A stretch of DNA of 64,000 nt from the NCBI RefSeq assembly GCF_000758665.1, contig NZ_CP009285.1:2666001-2730000 (forward strand), written 5' to 3'. The stretch is from Paenibacillus borealis. GTDB lineage: Bacteria; Bacillota; Bacilli; Paenibacillales; Paenibacillaceae. Made by a program: the position numbers and the translations under genes. Shown here one piece after another: positions 26,670 through 36,246 of the stretch. A model generated the notes under the pieces. It was given only the letters and a program-made list of their open reading frames with translations. It had not been told where the DNA came from and made no database searches. Position 1 is the first letter of the stretch, and the number at the start of each line of letters is the position of its first letter.

Positions 26670-27965
26670 ATGTTGAAACTGGAAAAATACGACCTGCCCA
26701 CAGAAGGCGAACAAATTACAATCGAAGACGGCAAGCTGCTGGTTCCGGATCAGCCGATCATCCCTTTTATCGAGGGTGACGGTACAGGCCGTGACATTTG
26801 GAAAGCCTCCAAGCGGGTGCTGGATGCGGCTGTAGAGAAAGCTTACGGCGGCACGAAGCAGATTGCCTGGTACGAAGTTTTTGCCGGCGAGAAAGCCTTC
26901 AATACATATGGTGAATGGCTGCCGAATGACACACTGGAAGCAATCCGCGAGTACATTGTGGCCATCAAGGGCCCGCTGACAACTCCGATCGGAGGCGGTA
27001 TCCGCTCTCTGAACGTGGCGCTGCGCCAGGAGCTGGACCTGTATGTATGTCTGCGTCCGGTACGCTATTTCGACGGTGTTCCTTCACCGGTGAAGCATCC
27101 CGAGCTGGTGGATATGGTTATTTTCCGTGAGAATACTGAAGATATCTATGCCGGGATTGAATACCAGGAAGGTTCCGCTGAAGTGAAGAAGGTTATCGAG
27201 TTCCTGCAAAAAGAAATGGGCGTGAACAAGATCCGCTTCCCGGAAACCTCAGGTATCGGTATCAAGCCTGTATCCGAGGAAGGCTCGAAGCGCCTGGTGC
27301 GTTCTGCGGTTGAGTATGCCATCAAGCACGGACGCAAGAGCGTGACGCTGGTACACAAAGGCAATATCATGAAATTCACCGAAGGCGCATTTAAGAACTG
27401 GGGCTACGAAGTGGCTGAACAGGAATTCGGCGACAAAGTCTTCACCTGGAACCAATATGATGTCATCAAGGAACGTGAGGGTGAAGCTGCAGCGAATGCT
27501 GCCCAGAAGGAAGCCGAAGCAGCCGGCAAAGTTATTGTCAAAGACGCTATCGCCGACATCGCTCTGCAGCAGGTATTGACCCGTCCGACCGATTTCGATG
27601 TCATCGCGACGCTGAACCTGAACGGGGATTACCTCTCCGACGCACTGGCTGCCCAGATCGGCGGCATCGGTATTGCTCCGGGAGCGAACATTAACTATAT
27701 TACGGGACATGCTATTTTTGAAGCTACTCATGGTACAGCACCTAAGTATGCGGATAAGGACGTTGTGAATCCGGGTTCGGTTATTCTCTCCGGCGTTATG
27801 CTGCTGGAGCATCTGGGCTGGCAGGAAGCGGCTGACCTGATCTATAAGGGAATGAGCACCGCGATTAACAACAAGACGGTTACTTATGACTTTGCCCGCC
27901 AGATGGAAGGCGCTACAGAGCTGAAATGCTCCGCCTTTGCTGACGAGATTATCAACAATCTATAA
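26670..27965 (+). CDS. icd: Isocitrate dehydrogenase (NADP+)
   Basis: A 431-residue enzyme converting isocitrate to 2-oxoglutarate. Motifs: [16 protein letters not shown], the substrate loop [20 protein letters not shown] with the serine that is phosphorylated in E. coli, [46 protein letters not shown], and [19 protein letters not shown] in the nucleotide pocket. Residues that favour NADP (Lys/Tyr near the C-terminal pocket) appear to be kept. An AGGAGG site precedes ATG 26670. It is the middle gene of citZ-icd-mdh. Confidence 0.96.
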   Translation: MLKLEKYDLPTEGEQITIEDGKLLVPDQPIIPFIEGDGTGRDIWKASKRVLDAAVEKAYGGTKQIAWYEVFAGEKAFNTYGEWLPNDTLEAIREYIVAIKGPLTTPIGGGIRSLNVALRQELDLYVCLRPVRYFDGVPSPVKHPELVDMVIFRENTEDIYAGIEYQEGSAEVKKVIEFLQKEMGVNKIRFPETSGIGIKPVSEEGSKRLVRSAVEYAIKHGRKSVTLVHKGNIMKFTEGAFKNWGYEVAEQEFGDKVFTWNQYDVIKEREGEAAANAAQKEAEAAGKVIVKDAIADIALQQVLTRPTDFDVIATLNLNGDYLSDALAAQIGGIGIAPGANINYITGHAIFEATHGTAPKYADKDVVNPGSVILSGVMLLEHLGWQEAADLIYKGMSTAINNKTVTYDFARQMEGATELKCSAFADEIINNL

Positions 27966-27985
27966 GCAAGGTTTATCGGTATATT

Positions 27986-28023
27986 ACAAGTATAAGCTGC
28001 ACAGACGTGCAGCTTATACTTGT
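27986..28023. promoter_or_regulatory. Perfect 17-bp hairpin between icd and mdh
   Basis: ACAAGTATAAGCTGCAC (27986-28002) pairs perfectly with GTGCAGCTTATACTTGT (28007-28023) over the loop AGAC. No T run follows, so it may be an mRNA stability or processing element and not a full terminator. Confidence 0.7.
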
Positions 28024-28132
28024 GCTTGTGCATATGCCTGCCCGCCCAACATCATTGGTTTATGCTCCCGGGGCAGTCTTGCGGAGTGAAATGAACGAAG
28101 TGTATGCTATCCAATATTTAGGAGGTCTTCCC

Positions 28133-29074
28133 GTGGCCATCAAACGTTACAAAATCACTGTCGTAGGCGCCGGATTCACCGGTGCGACTACGGCACTTAT
28201 GCTTGCCCAGAAGGAGCTTGGCAATGTGGTGCTGCTCGATATTCCACAGCTGGAGAATCCGACCAAGGGTAAAGCGCTCGATATGCTGGAAGCCGGACCG
28301 GTGCAGAAATTCGATGCCCAGATCACCGGAACCTCCAGCTATGAGGATGCAGCCGATTCCGATATCGTCATTATTACGGCAGGGATTGCACGCAAGCCCG
28401 GCATGAGCCGTGATGACCTGGTCAACACCAATGCGGGCATCGTAAAATCGGTTTGTGAGAATGTGAAGCGCGTGGCTCCCGAGTCCATCGTAATTATTCT
28501 GAGCAATCCGGTCGATGCCATGACGTATGTAGCATACAATGCGCTCGGCTTTCCGAAGAACCGCGTAATCGGTCAATCCGGCGTACTTGATACAGCACGT
28601 TATTGTACATTTATCGCCCAGGAGCTTAATGTTTCGGTTGAAGATGTACGCGGTTTCGTGCTGGGCGGCCATGGTGATGATATGGTTCCGCTTGTGCGCT
28701 ATTCCAGTGTTGGCGGTATTCCGATCGACACGCTGATCCCTGCTGAACGCATTGCTGAGATTGTGCAGCGTACCCGCGTCGGCGGCGGTGAAATCGTCAG
28801 CCTGCTGGGTAACGGCAGCGCTTATTATGCCCCTGCGGCGTCACTGGTTCAGATGACAGAGGCTATCCTCAAGGACAAGAAGCGGATTATTCCTGTAATC
28901 GCCCTGCTTGAAGGTGAATATGGTTACGATAATTTGTTCATGGGTATTCCGGCGCTCCTCGGTGCGGATGGCATCGAGAAGATCTTCGAACTGGAGCTTA
29001 CGGCAGAAGAGAAGGCGGCTCTGGATAAATCAGCCGATTCCGTCCGTGCAGTAACTTCAGCAGTAACTGTGTAA
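28133..29074 (+). CDS. mdh: Malate dehydrogenase
   Basis: A 313-residue LDH/MDH-superfamily enzyme oxidising malate with NAD+. GTG 28133 is the best start: AGGAGG lies seven bases before it and the product then matches the ~312-residue Bacillus enzyme; an open frame extends upstream to 28007 but runs through the icd-mdh hairpin. Motifs: [12 protein letters not shown] (NAD loop), [13 protein letters not shown] with the NAD-selecting Asp, [13 protein letters not shown] with substrate Arg residues, [19 protein letters not shown] and [14 protein letters not shown] with the catalytic His. Last gene of the TCA cluster. Confidence 0.96.
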   Translation: MAIKRYKITVVGAGFTGATTALMLAQKELGNVVLLDIPQLENPTKGKALDMLEAGPVQKFDAQITGTSSYEDAADSDIVIITAGIARKPGMSRDDLVNTNAGIVKSVCENVKRVAPESIVIILSNPVDAMTYVAYNALGFPKNRVIGQSGVLDTARYCTFIAQELNVSVEDVRGFVLGGHGDDMVPLVRYSSVGGIPIDTLIPAERIAEIVQRTRVGGGEIVSLLGNGSAYYAPAASLVQMTEAILKDKKRIIPVIALLEGEYGYDNLFMGIPALLGADGIEKIFELELTAEEKAALDKSADSVRAVTSAVTV

Positions 29075-29168
29075 GTAACGTTAGCGGGCAGCTGCTGAAG
29101 CCCCTTTTGCAGGCAAAGATTGGGCTTTGCTGCTATTTAATCCTACAATGTAATCGGAGGAGATTGAT

Positions 29169-29594
29169 ATGGACCGTATTTTCTTTTTCCTGCATATGAT
29201 CGGCACGCTGGCGCTTGGCTTCTATCTGGTATTGCCGTTTATTCTGAGCGGGACGGCTAAGCTGTCCGCCCCCGCGAAGGAAGGCACCTTGAGCGCCATC
29301 GGCGGCTTCAACCGCTTTGCCCAGTATGGGCTTGTTATCCAGTTGTTGACCGGAGGCTATATGATGACCAAGGGTGACTATTCTGTCGCCTGGATGATCG
29401 TTGTGGTTGTGCTGCTGCTGGCGATGTTTGCGCTTGGCGGCATCATGAGCAGACCCCTGCGCCTGGCTGCAGCCGGAATGCGGGAGAACCGCGATGTCTC
29501 GGCTGAAACCGCCAAGATCCGGACCATGAGCCTGCTGCTGATGGTTGTGCTGGTTATCATGATCTTTTTCATGGTGTACCGGCGTATTATTTAA
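29169..29594 (+). CDS. Four-helix membrane protein of unknown function
   Basis: A 141-residue protein from ATG 29169 behind CGGAGGAG. Four hydrophobic segments are seen (about 4-24, 50-66, 73-91 and 119-137) with a helical hydrophilic loop (RLAAAGMRENRDVSAETAKIR, about 97-117, broken at its ends) between the third and fourth. The FFFLHMIGTLALGFYLVLPF start resembles DUF2269-like or copper-resistance-D-like small membrane proteins. It is 94 bp after mdh in the same direction, but a terminator follows and a functional link to the TCA genes is not evident. Confidence 0.7.
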   Translation: MDRIFFFLHMIGTLALGFYLVLPFILSGTAKLSAPAKEGTLSAIGGFNRFAQYGLVIQLLTGGYMMTKGDYSVAWMIVVVVLLLAMFALGGIMSRPLRLAAAGMRENRDVSAETAKIRTMSLLLMVVLVIMIFFMVYRRII

Positions 29595-29631
29595 GCTCGG
29601 CTCCTGATTTATAGGGAGGAACGCGAGTATC

Positions 29632-29667
29632 AAAGGCTCTGGCAGCTTAGGCTGTCAGGGCTTTTTG
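29632..29667 (+). terminator. Terminator after the 29169 membrane protein gene
   Basis: AAGGCTCTGGCAGC pairs with GCTGTCAGGGCTTT (G-T pairs allowed) and leads into TTTTTG. Confidence 0.8.
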
Positions 29668-29677
29668 TTGATTAGGG

Positions 29678-30385
29678 AATATGATATTCGTCTGTTATGG
29701 ATAAGTCTTCTTGTAACATGGAGCAGATCCGTCTGAGGACGAAATTGTTCTTGTATCAGGAATCCCTCTGAATCCGCCAAGAGTGGGCGGCAGGCGATGA
29801 TGAGCAAAAGTGCCCCTGAATTTGCCGAAAGTGGGTGGTAAACAGTAATGAAGAGCAGAAGTGCCCCTGAATCCGCCAAAAGTGGGCGGGAAGAGGAAAT
29901 GAGGAGCAGAAGTGCCCCTGAATTCACCGAAAGTGGGCGGGAAGAGGAAATGAGGAGCAGAAGTGCCCCTGAATTCGCCTAAAGTGGGCGACAGGCAGGA
30001 ATGAGGAGCAGAAGTGCCTCTGAATCCGCCAAGAGTGGGCGGCAGGCGATGATGAGCAAAAGTGCCCCTGAATTTGCCGAAAGTGGGTGGTAAACAGTAA
30101 TGAAGAGCAGAAGTGCCCCTGAATCCGCCAAAAGTGGGCGGGAAGAGGGAATGAGGAGCAGAAGTGCCCCTGAATTCACCGAAAGTGGGCGGGAAGAGGA
30201 AATGAAGAGCAGAAGTGCCCCTGAATCCGCCAAAAGTGGGCGGGAAGAGGAAATGAAGAGCAGAAGTGCCCCTGAATCCGCCAAAAGTGGGCGGGAAGAG
30301 GAAATGAGGAGCAGAAGTGCCCCTGAATTCACCGAAAGTGGGTGGGAAGAGGAAATGAGGAGCAGAAGTGCCCCTGAATTCCCCG
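29678..30385. repeat. Repeat element: ~100-bp head plus ~12 tandem 51-bp units
   Basis: The head (29678-29770) has GATATTCGTCTGTTATGG, ATAAG and GTCCGTCTGA-like segments also found at 62620-62720. It is followed by about twelve 51-bp units with the core AAGTGCCCCTGAATCCGCC and AAAGTGGGCGG. One unit is 48 bp. A block of ~250 bp is duplicated inside the array (starts near 29771 and 30023). Because 51 is a multiple of three, long open frames run through it on both strands; I do not consider them genes. Confidence 0.85.
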
Positions 30386-30493
30386 GGACTGCCCCGGGAG
30401 TAGTCTGAGTGGAGCATTATTGATCTGCATAAGCTGCGCAGGCCGCACAGGCCGCATAAGCTCCAGCTTGATTCAGCCGTTAGGGCGAAGATA

Positions 30494-30521
30494 AAGCCCC
30501 AATTTGTGGGGTTGTTTTACG
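30494..30521 (+). terminator. Possible terminator in the gap before the SLH gene
   Basis: AAGCCCCAATTTGTGGGGTTGTTTT forms a short GCCCCA/TGGGGT-type stem with a partial T run. There is no gene directly upstream, so its role is unclear. Confidence 0.4.
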
Positions 30522-30631
30522 TGAGAAGTATATTTTTGGATTCTATTCTCACGGGTCACTCGTTCAGCTACACTGATAATGGTTAACTAGGAAAATTTAG
30601 AAATACATAGATCCCGGGGAGCGTGTATGGA

Positions 30632-32935
30632 ATGAATTTCAGAAGTATTGTGACCGTCGGCTTGAGTCTTTGTCTGGTGCTTGGATCGTCCGGCAATATT
30701 TATGCAGCCACGGCAGATTATGAAGGGCACTGGGCTCAGAAGCAGATCAGCCACTGGATCGAAAAGGGCTGGCTGAAGGGATTACCGGACGGGTCAGTAA
30801 AGCCGGATCAGGAGATCAGCAGAGCGGAGTTTGTGACGCTGATCAACCGGAGCTTCGACATCACCGATGCGAGCAAAGCTGCTGTCTTCAGTGACTTGCC
30901 GAAGACAAGCTGGGCATACAGTGAGTTCTCCAAAGCTATAGGGGCCGGCTATATTGAGGGCTTTGACGGTACTATCCGTCCCAATGCGCCTATTACGCGC
31001 CAGGAAGCGGCAATGATTATATTCAGGCTGCTTATGTTAGAGGCCGGTCCTCCGGAGGTCTTGTCCCAGTTCAGCGATAGTGACCAGATTGCCGGCTGGA
31101 GTAAATCCGAAGTTGCGGCAGTGGTAGCTGCCGGAGCAATGAAAGGCTATCCCGACGGAAGGTTTGCTCCGGCCCGGGCGATGACCAGGGCTGAGGCTAT
31201 CGCGCTGCTGGATATTTTCACCATCGTATCCGGCGGATTGGAGAGTCTAGCGGTGAGTACGTCTGAAGGATTCGATGGTTCTGCTCCGGCAGATTTCCAC
31301 AGATACAACAACGTCACAGTATCTACCCATGGTGTTACTCTACAGAACATGGTGATCTACGGCGACCTGCTGCTGGATGAAGCAATTGGTGAAGGGGAGG
31401 TTACTCTGACCAATGTGGATGTCAAAGGTAAGGTCATTGTCCACGGGGCTGACTCGGTGCAGCTCAAAGACTCGACCCTGAAACAGATGATTGTACAGAA
31501 AAAGAGTGGAACCGCCCGGCTTGTAGCCGAGGGTTCAACTCTTGTGACATCGGTCTCTGCCCAGTCCGGTGTAGAGCTGGAGGAGGGCGGCGTAGCCGGA
31601 GCGGGCTTTACCGAGATCAACCTGCCGGCAAGTCTTCCTGCGGGGATTGTGGTGACGCTTAGCGGCATTTTTGGAGCGGTGAATATTGAAGCCAAAGGGT
31701 CAGTCCTGCACCTGAAAAAAGGCTCGGTAAGCACACTTAACGTAGTTGCCAATGCGGCCGGACTCAAGGTGGAGCTGGATCAAGGCACTACGGTTACGAG
31801 AGCTATTCTGAATGCGGCAACGAACGTTACAGGGGCGGGACGGGTTCTGGCTGCTACTGTGAACGAGGGTGCGAAGGGCTCTTCCTTTGCCAATAAACCG
31901 GCAAGTCTGGACGGTAGCCAGAAGGATTCCATCACCATCTCTGCAGCGTTACCGGCGGTGGCTTCAAGTGGCGGCAGTAATGGTGATAGTGGCAGCGCTG
32001 GCGGCAATACAACAATTCCGGCAGCACTTCCGCTCATAAGCGGGATTACGGTAACCCAGGGACCCGAAAATATGTACACCAATTCAGCCGCTGTGCTGTT
32101 GAATCTTGAAGGGCTGTCTCCTGAAGTACAGGCGGCTGCTGATCATCCTGGTTATTATTTTACAGCAGCCGCAGAATCTGCACCCGTTCTGAACAATGTG
32201 CATACAACACATCTTCCCGATATGTCGCCAAGGTTTTTGTTCCCGGCCGCTCCGGAGCAGCTTAAAGAATATATGACGGTTATTCTTTATGATAAGAACG
32301 GTCAGGCTATCGGGTACAATGTGGTTAAGCTGAACCTGAGCGCGAAGTATGCTTTGCTTAACGAGCAGGCGGTCCGCTTCACCAGCGGAGTGGGGATTAC
32401 GAGAGACGTGAGGGATGGACTTATACGTGACCGGATCGCCGTGGAAGGTGAGTGGATTGCGCAGCATCCTGAAGCGAAATTTTATTCATATGTTGCTAAT
32501 ACTCAGCTTCCGTACATTACTAATGCCGCAAGGGATTTCAATATCAAGCATGTTTCTTCTCAGATTCTGTATCTGGAACAAGTTACAAATGATGTGTATG
32601 GCATATCCTTTGAGAGCTTTGCTGACTATGCAGCGCCACTCTATAGCGTTCCTGATTTCCAGGAACAGTATATGGTCGTGTTCTATGATAATGAGATGAA
32701 TGTGGCTGGATATTACCAGGGGGCAAGTGTGCTGAGCGATCAGCAGGCTGCGGATACGGTAGCTTACAAGATCAATCAGCTGCCCGCTGCTGCTGGCTTG
32801 ACCTTGGCGGACAAGAAGGCTGTGAACTGGGCTTACGGCAGATACATGGGGCTGACGGATGCGCAAAAGGCGCTGCTGGAGGGAACGGCGGTGAACAAGA
32901 TTATTGCATTGAAGGCAGCGGCGGATCAGCTGTAG
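30632..32935 (+). CDS. SLH-domain surface protein with beta-helix-like repeats
   Basis: A 767-residue secreted protein from ATG 30632 (GTG 30623 is an alternative). A signal peptide (1-25, cleavage near IYA-A) is followed by three S-layer homology domains (about 29-73, 86-131 and 147-195; for example GHWAQKQI, LPDGSVKPDQEISRAEF, YPDGRFAPARAMTRAEA) that anchor to cell-wall polysaccharide. Residues ~225-410 consist of strand-turn units (VTLQNMVIYGDLLLDEAIG, VTLTNVDVKGKVIV, ...) typical of a right-handed beta helix found in other Paenibacillus SLH proteins. After a Ser/Gly-rich linker (~440-455) a ~300-residue C-terminal region is of unknown function. Monocistronic. Confidence 0.88.
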   Translation: MNFRSIVTVGLSLCLVLGSSGNIYAATADYEGHWAQKQISHWIEKGWLKGLPDGSVKPDQEISRAEFVTLINRSFDITDASKAAVFSDLPKTSWAYSEFSKAIGAGYIEGFDGTIRPNAPITRQEAAMIIFRLLMLEAGPPEVLSQFSDSDQIAGWSKSEVAAVVAAGAMKGYPDGRFAPARAMTRAEAIALLDIFTIVSGGLESLAVSTSEGFDGSAPADFHRYNNVTVSTHGVTLQNMVIYGDLLLDEAIGEGEVTLTNVDVKGKVIVHGADSVQLKDSTLKQMIVQKKSGTARLVAEGSTLVTSVSAQSGVELEEGGVAGAGFTEINLPASLPAGIVVTLSGIFGAVNIEAKGSVLHLKKGSVSTLNVVANAAGLKVELDQGTTVTRAILNAATNVTGAGRVLAATVNEGAKGSSFANKPASLDGSQKDSITISAALPAVASSGGSNGDSGSAGGNTTIPAALPLISGITVTQGPENMYTNSAAVLLNLEGLSPEVQAAADHPGYYFTAAAESAPVLNNVHTTHLPDMSPRFLFPAAPEQLKEYMTVILYDKNGQAIGYNVVKLNLSAKYALLNEQAVRFTSGVGITRDVRDGLIRDRIAVEGEWIAQHPEAKFYSYVANTQLPYITNAARDFNIKHVSSQILYLEQVTNDVYGISFESFADYAAPLYSVPDFQEQYMVVFYDNEMNVAGYYQGASVLSDQQAADTVAYKINQLPAAAGLTLADKKAVNWAYGRYMGLTDAQKALLEGTAVNKIIALKAAADQL

Positions 32936-33072
32936 ATAAAACTGCCGGGAACCATACAGGGCACTATACATTGAACAATGCCGCTTTCCTTAAGGAGAGC
33001 GGCATTTTAAGTATAAATCTGTTTGTCATTACTCCAGGCCATTTAGCGGTGCTTTGGATAATTTTCCGGTAT

Positions 33073-34230
33073 TCACTGTCCCGATACGATCCTGCCGTCC
33101 TTCATCACAAATTTCACGTTCCGGAGATTGGCCATATCCGTAAGCGGATCGCCCTTAATGACGAACAGATCCGCTTTCTTGCCTGTTTCAACCGTTCCGG
33201 TTTCATGAGCCAGATTGCATATCTTTGCGCCGGTTGAAGTGGCGGCTGTGATAATCTGCATCGGGGTGAGACCGGCTTCGCCTAACAAACGGATTTCCTC
33301 CCAGGGCATACCAAGCCTGTACCAAGGGCTTATTTCTTCGATGAAATCATCCCCGAGGCCAATCTCACCGCCTGCCTGAACGAATCTCCGCACATTATCC
33401 AGCCCTTGTTCTAACAGTGGCGCACCGAATTTGTCCTGGAACATCTTCAATACAGTGAGAGTGGGGACTATGCGGACGTTTGAGTCCACCATTTGCCGGA
33501 TCAGGTCATCGTCCAGCCGGTCGTAGATCATATGCGCAGCGTCATTAATCCCCGCATTGACCAGAATCTGAAGGTTGTGCGCACTCGTTACATGAGCTGA
33601 CACATAAGCACCCATGCTCCGGGCTTCCCGGCAGATACTCTCCAGAAGCACCTGGTTTAGCTGTGGCAGTCCGATTGTACCGGGATCGTAACCGTCTTCC
33701 AGCGCTATTTTGATACAATGAATCCCTTGCTCTAATACCTCTCGGACCTTTAATCTGGCTTCATCCACACTTCCGACTCCGATAGGGTCCTGCCCGCCAT
33801 ACCCTCCGGGAGCCGTGAAAAATTTGCCGGTCGTGATCATTCTGGGAAAGGCTCCGCTATCCAGCCCTTTCGTATGTATTATCACGTCATCAATCGTGGC
33901 TGAAGTTGTCATCCCCTCGTCGCGGACCGTGGTGATTCCTTCCGCGAGGCATGCGGTTAAATATTCCGTATGGTACCCGTGAAGCGGCTCGTTCTGCATA
34001 AATTTGAAGCTGGTATGCGCATGCGTATGGATAAATCCCGGCAGGACCACAAGACCCTTAAGGTCTATCTCCGTAATGGAGACATGATCTGTCCGCGTAA
34101 TTCCATGTCCGGCTATAGTGCCGAACCGGCCATTAACAATTTCAATGCTTGCGTGGTACAGCGGCTGACGCCCGGTTCCATCGATTAACGTCGCGTTAGT
34201 CAATCGTATAATTGCATTTTCATTTCCCAT
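33073..34230 (-). CDS. Amidohydrolase-family (imidazolonepropionase-like) enzyme
   Basis: A 385-residue metal-dependent hydrolase. ATG 34230 (MGNENAI) is chosen over TTG 34269 because GGAGGG precedes it. The amidohydrolase barrel shows GFIHTHAHTSF with the metal-binding H-x-H, a Lys in IHCIKIALEDGYD that could be the bridging residue, SAHVTSAHNLQI and DAAHMIYDR as later metal-binding His positions, and the C-terminal small beta domain GKKADLFVIKGDP...VKFVMKDGRIV. It resembles the prolidase-like and imidazolonepropionase-like branches. The substrate is unknown. It is convergent with the SLH gene and has no operon partner. Confidence 0.82.
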   Translation of the reverse strand: MGNENAIIRLTNATLIDGTGRQPLYHASIEIVNGRFGTIAGHGITRTDHVSITEIDLKGLVVLPGFIHTHAHTSFKFMQNEPLHGYHTEYLTACLAEGITTVRDEGMTTSATIDDVIIHTKGLDSGAFPRMITTGKFFTAPGGYGGQDPIGVGSVDEARLKVREVLEQGIHCIKIALEDGYDPGTIGLPQLNQVLLESICREARSMGAYVSAHVTSAHNLQILVNAGINDAAHMIYDRLDDDLIRQMVDSNVRIVPTLTVLKMFQDKFGAPLLEQGLDNVRRFVQAGGEIGLGDDFIEEISPWYRLGMPWEEIRLLGEAGLTPMQIITAATSTGAKICNLAHETGTVETGKKADLFVIKGDPLTDMANLRNVKFVMKDGRIVSGQ

Positions 34231-34333
34231 GGCAGAAGTGACCCTCCAGTGAAGATAATTGTCTTCCAAGAGAAAGTATAAGATATAAAAATATCCGGAT
34301 ATATATAATACTCTTTTAATAATCGTTCATTAC

Positions 34334-34762
34334 TTACTGTAATAACCCTTCGAGTTCAAAAATGCCGTGTTCTGTAAAATCAGCGATAATCTGCGGCGGC
34401 AGCAGTGCGTTCATGTCGCTCACGGTGCACCAGCGGTAATCGGTATGCTCTTCCGAGAGCTGGACTTCATCCCGGAGCGCCCCGCATAGATAAGTGATAA
34501 TCACTACCTGTCTCGCAGGGTCCGTGAGCAGGGTTACCGCGTAAAGAATACGTTTTGTCGTTACTGCAAGTCCGGTTTCCTCGAGAATTTCCCTTTCCAG
34601 TGCGGCCTCCAGGCTTTCACCGAATTCGATTTTGCCTCCGGCACACTCCCAGCTTCCGGCACCTGCCGAATCAGCGGCTGCCCGCTTGATAAGCAAGATT
34701 CTGCCCTGATACAGGATTACACCTTTGACGGCAACAATGATGGTTTTTGATTTTTTGGACAT
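34334..34762 (-). CDS. Nudix hydrolase
   Basis: A 142-residue protein with a complete Nudix box at about 43-65: GKIEFGESLEAALEREILEE followed by TGL, matching G-x5-E-x7-R-E-U-x-E-E-x-G-U. The N-terminal strand VAVKGVILYQGRILLIKRA and the C-terminal DYRWCTVSDMNALLPP complete the fold. The family cleaves nucleoside diphosphates linked to another moiety; the substrate here is unclear (MutT-like 8-oxo-dGTP or other). Convergent/tandem with the amidohydrolase gene, ~105 bp apart. Confidence 0.88.
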   Translation of the reverse strand: MSKKSKTIIVAVKGVILYQGRILLIKRAAADSAGAGSWECAGGKIEFGESLEAALEREILEETGLAVTTKRILYAVTLLTDPARQVVIITYLCGALRDEVQLSEEHTDYRWCTVSDMNALLPPQIIADFTEHGIFELEGLLQ

Positions 34763-34971
34763 GAGGGAAACGCTCCTTCTACAGACTCAAGAATACACCG
34801 GATAACGTGCGGACTGAACATTTTCTGTTTGGCCGGCTCCCTGGTGTGGTAAGTAACATAACGTAAAGCCATTTTGAAGGACAAGCATGATGATGCATAA
34901 ACACCAGACCTTAAGCCATCCTAACATGATCAGTTTAACAGTATAGCGGTACAGCGAAAGGAGAATGGATT

Positions 34972-35844
34972 ATGCCAGACACCAGCAAACAACCCGTCAA
35001 AACCCTGCCTCCGCAGGTACAGGACCAGCAGCCCGGAATTGAGAGCGAGATGAACCCGCTTCCGGAGTTTGAAACCTCGGCTTACAAAGCAGCAGGTAAG
35101 CTGCTGGGCAAAGCCGCGCTTATTACCGGGGGCGACAGCGGAATCGGGCGTGCGGTTGCCGTTCATTTTGCCAAAGAAGGCGCAGATGTAGTCATCTCCT
35201 ATCTGAATGAGCACGAAGATGCGGAAGAGACCAAACGCCAGGTGGAGCAGGAGGGGCGGAAGTGTATTCTGATCTCCGGTGATATCGGGGTCGAGGCCTT
35301 CTGTCAGGATCTGATTAATAAAACCGTTGAGGGACTCGGCAAGCTGGACATCCTGATCAACAATGCGGCAGAGCAGCATCCGCAGGATAAGATTGAGGAC
35401 ATTACCGCCGAGCAGCTAGAGCGGACGTTCCGGACGAATATTTTCTCCATGTTCTATCTGACCAAGGCAGCGATGCCCCATCTGAAAAAAGGCTCCACAA
35501 TCATCAACACCACGTCCATCACGGCGTACCGTGGCAGCCCGCAGCTGCTGGATTATTCGTCCACCAAAGGGGCAATTCTCAGCTTCACCCGCTCCCTGTC
35601 GATGAATCTGGCGGACAAAGGCATCCGCGTGAATGCGGTAGCACCTGGCCCGATTTGGACGCCGCTGATTCCGTCTACTTTTGACGCGAAGAAGGTCAGT
35701 GAATTCGGCGGCACCCAGCCGATGAAGCGTCCGGGACAGCCCGAAGAGCTGGCACCGGCTTATGTGTATCTGGCTTCAGACGATTCCTCCTATGTGAGCG
35801 GTCAGGTCATGCATGTCAATGGCGGCGAGATCGTTAACGGCTGA
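34972..35844 (+). CDS. Short-chain dehydrogenase/reductase (YhxC/YhdF-like)
   Basis: A 290-residue SDR with an extended N terminus (about 45 residues, Pro/Gln-rich) before the Rossmann core. Motifs: ITGGDSGIGRAVA (cofactor loop), LINNAAEQ, a catalytic Ser in NTTSITAYRG, YSSTKGAIL with Tyr and Lys, and VNAVAPGPIWTPL. The long N-terminal extension is typical of general-stress SDRs such as YhdF and YhxC, whose substrates are not settled. It follows AAAGGAG and ends in a terminator, so it is a single-gene unit. Confidence 0.9.
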   Translation: MPDTSKQPVKTLPPQVQDQQPGIESEMNPLPEFETSAYKAAGKLLGKAALITGGDSGIGRAVAVHFAKEGADVVISYLNEHEDAEETKRQVEQEGRKCILISGDIGVEAFCQDLINKTVEGLGKLDILINNAAEQHPQDKIEDITAEQLERTFRTNIFSMFYLTKAAMPHLKKGSTIINTTSITAYRGSPQLLDYSSTKGAILSFTRSLSMNLADKGIRVNAVAPGPIWTPLIPSTFDAKKVSEFGGTQPMKRPGQPEELAPAYVYLASDDSSYVSGQVMHVNGGEIVNG

Positions 35845-35906
35845 CATAAGAAAATGTATGTAAGCTGGAATATTACAGGCAACAGCATTCAAACGTCCAA
35901 CAGGGG

Positions 35907-35934
35907 AAAAGCCGGCCGGGAGGCTGGCTTTTTT
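35907..35934 (+). terminator. Terminator after the SDR gene
   Basis: AAAGCCGGCC pairs with GGCTGGCTTT around GGGA and is followed by a T run. Confidence 0.88.
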
Positions 35935-36041
35935 GCCGCTTAAATGCGGTTGGAGCAAATGAGTGAATCTATTAAAGAATAGCTCTTAAAGGAATAATAT
36001 GCTAATATACAAACTGCAAGAACAATAGAATACGAACGATC

Positions 36042-36130
36042 ACTAGGGGTGCCGCAAGGCTGAGACGGACATAACAGTTCGGACCCTTTGAACCTGATCT
36101 GGTTTATACCAGCGTAGGGAAGTGGAGAAT
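36042..36130 (+). promoter_or_regulatory. TPP (THI-box) riboswitch
   Basis: The conserved TPP aptamer segments are present in order: ACTAGGGGTGCC, GGCTGAGA, the ACCCTTTGAACCTGATCTGG block and the CAGCGTAGGGAAGTGG closing part. It controls the downstream tenI-thiS-thiG-thiH genes. TPP binding is expected to favour the terminator at 36181. Confidence 0.95.
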
Positions 36131-36180
36131 GAATAATGCAGCGGGGGTAACGGTTTACCCGGTATTCCTGCTTATATTCC

Positions 36181-36219
36181 AGACTGCTTCCTGAACAGGG
36201 GGCGGTCTTTTTGTATTTT
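36181..36219 (+). terminator. Riboswitch expression-platform terminator
   Basis: AGACTGCTTCC and GGGGGCGGTCT pair around TGAACA, followed by TTTTTGTATTTT, between the aptamer and the first structural gene. A strong candidate for the ligand-controlled terminator. Confidence 0.85.
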
Positions 36220-36246
36220 CCGGTTGCCGTATAGAGGGAGGTGAAG

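Noticed and set aside
28007..28132. Longer N terminus for mdh from 28007
   Set aside because: It would start inside the right arm of the icd-mdh hairpin, and the AGGAGG before GTG 28133 gives the normal family length.
29771..30385. 51-bp array as a possible CRISPR
   Set aside because: Units are contiguous and similar throughout, without unique spacers; no cas genes nearby.
29655..30417. Long open frames through the 51-bp array on both strands (repetitive 17-residue proteins)
   Set aside because: Every frame stays open because the unit length is a multiple of three; no ribosome binding sites, and both strands are equally open, so coding is not supported.
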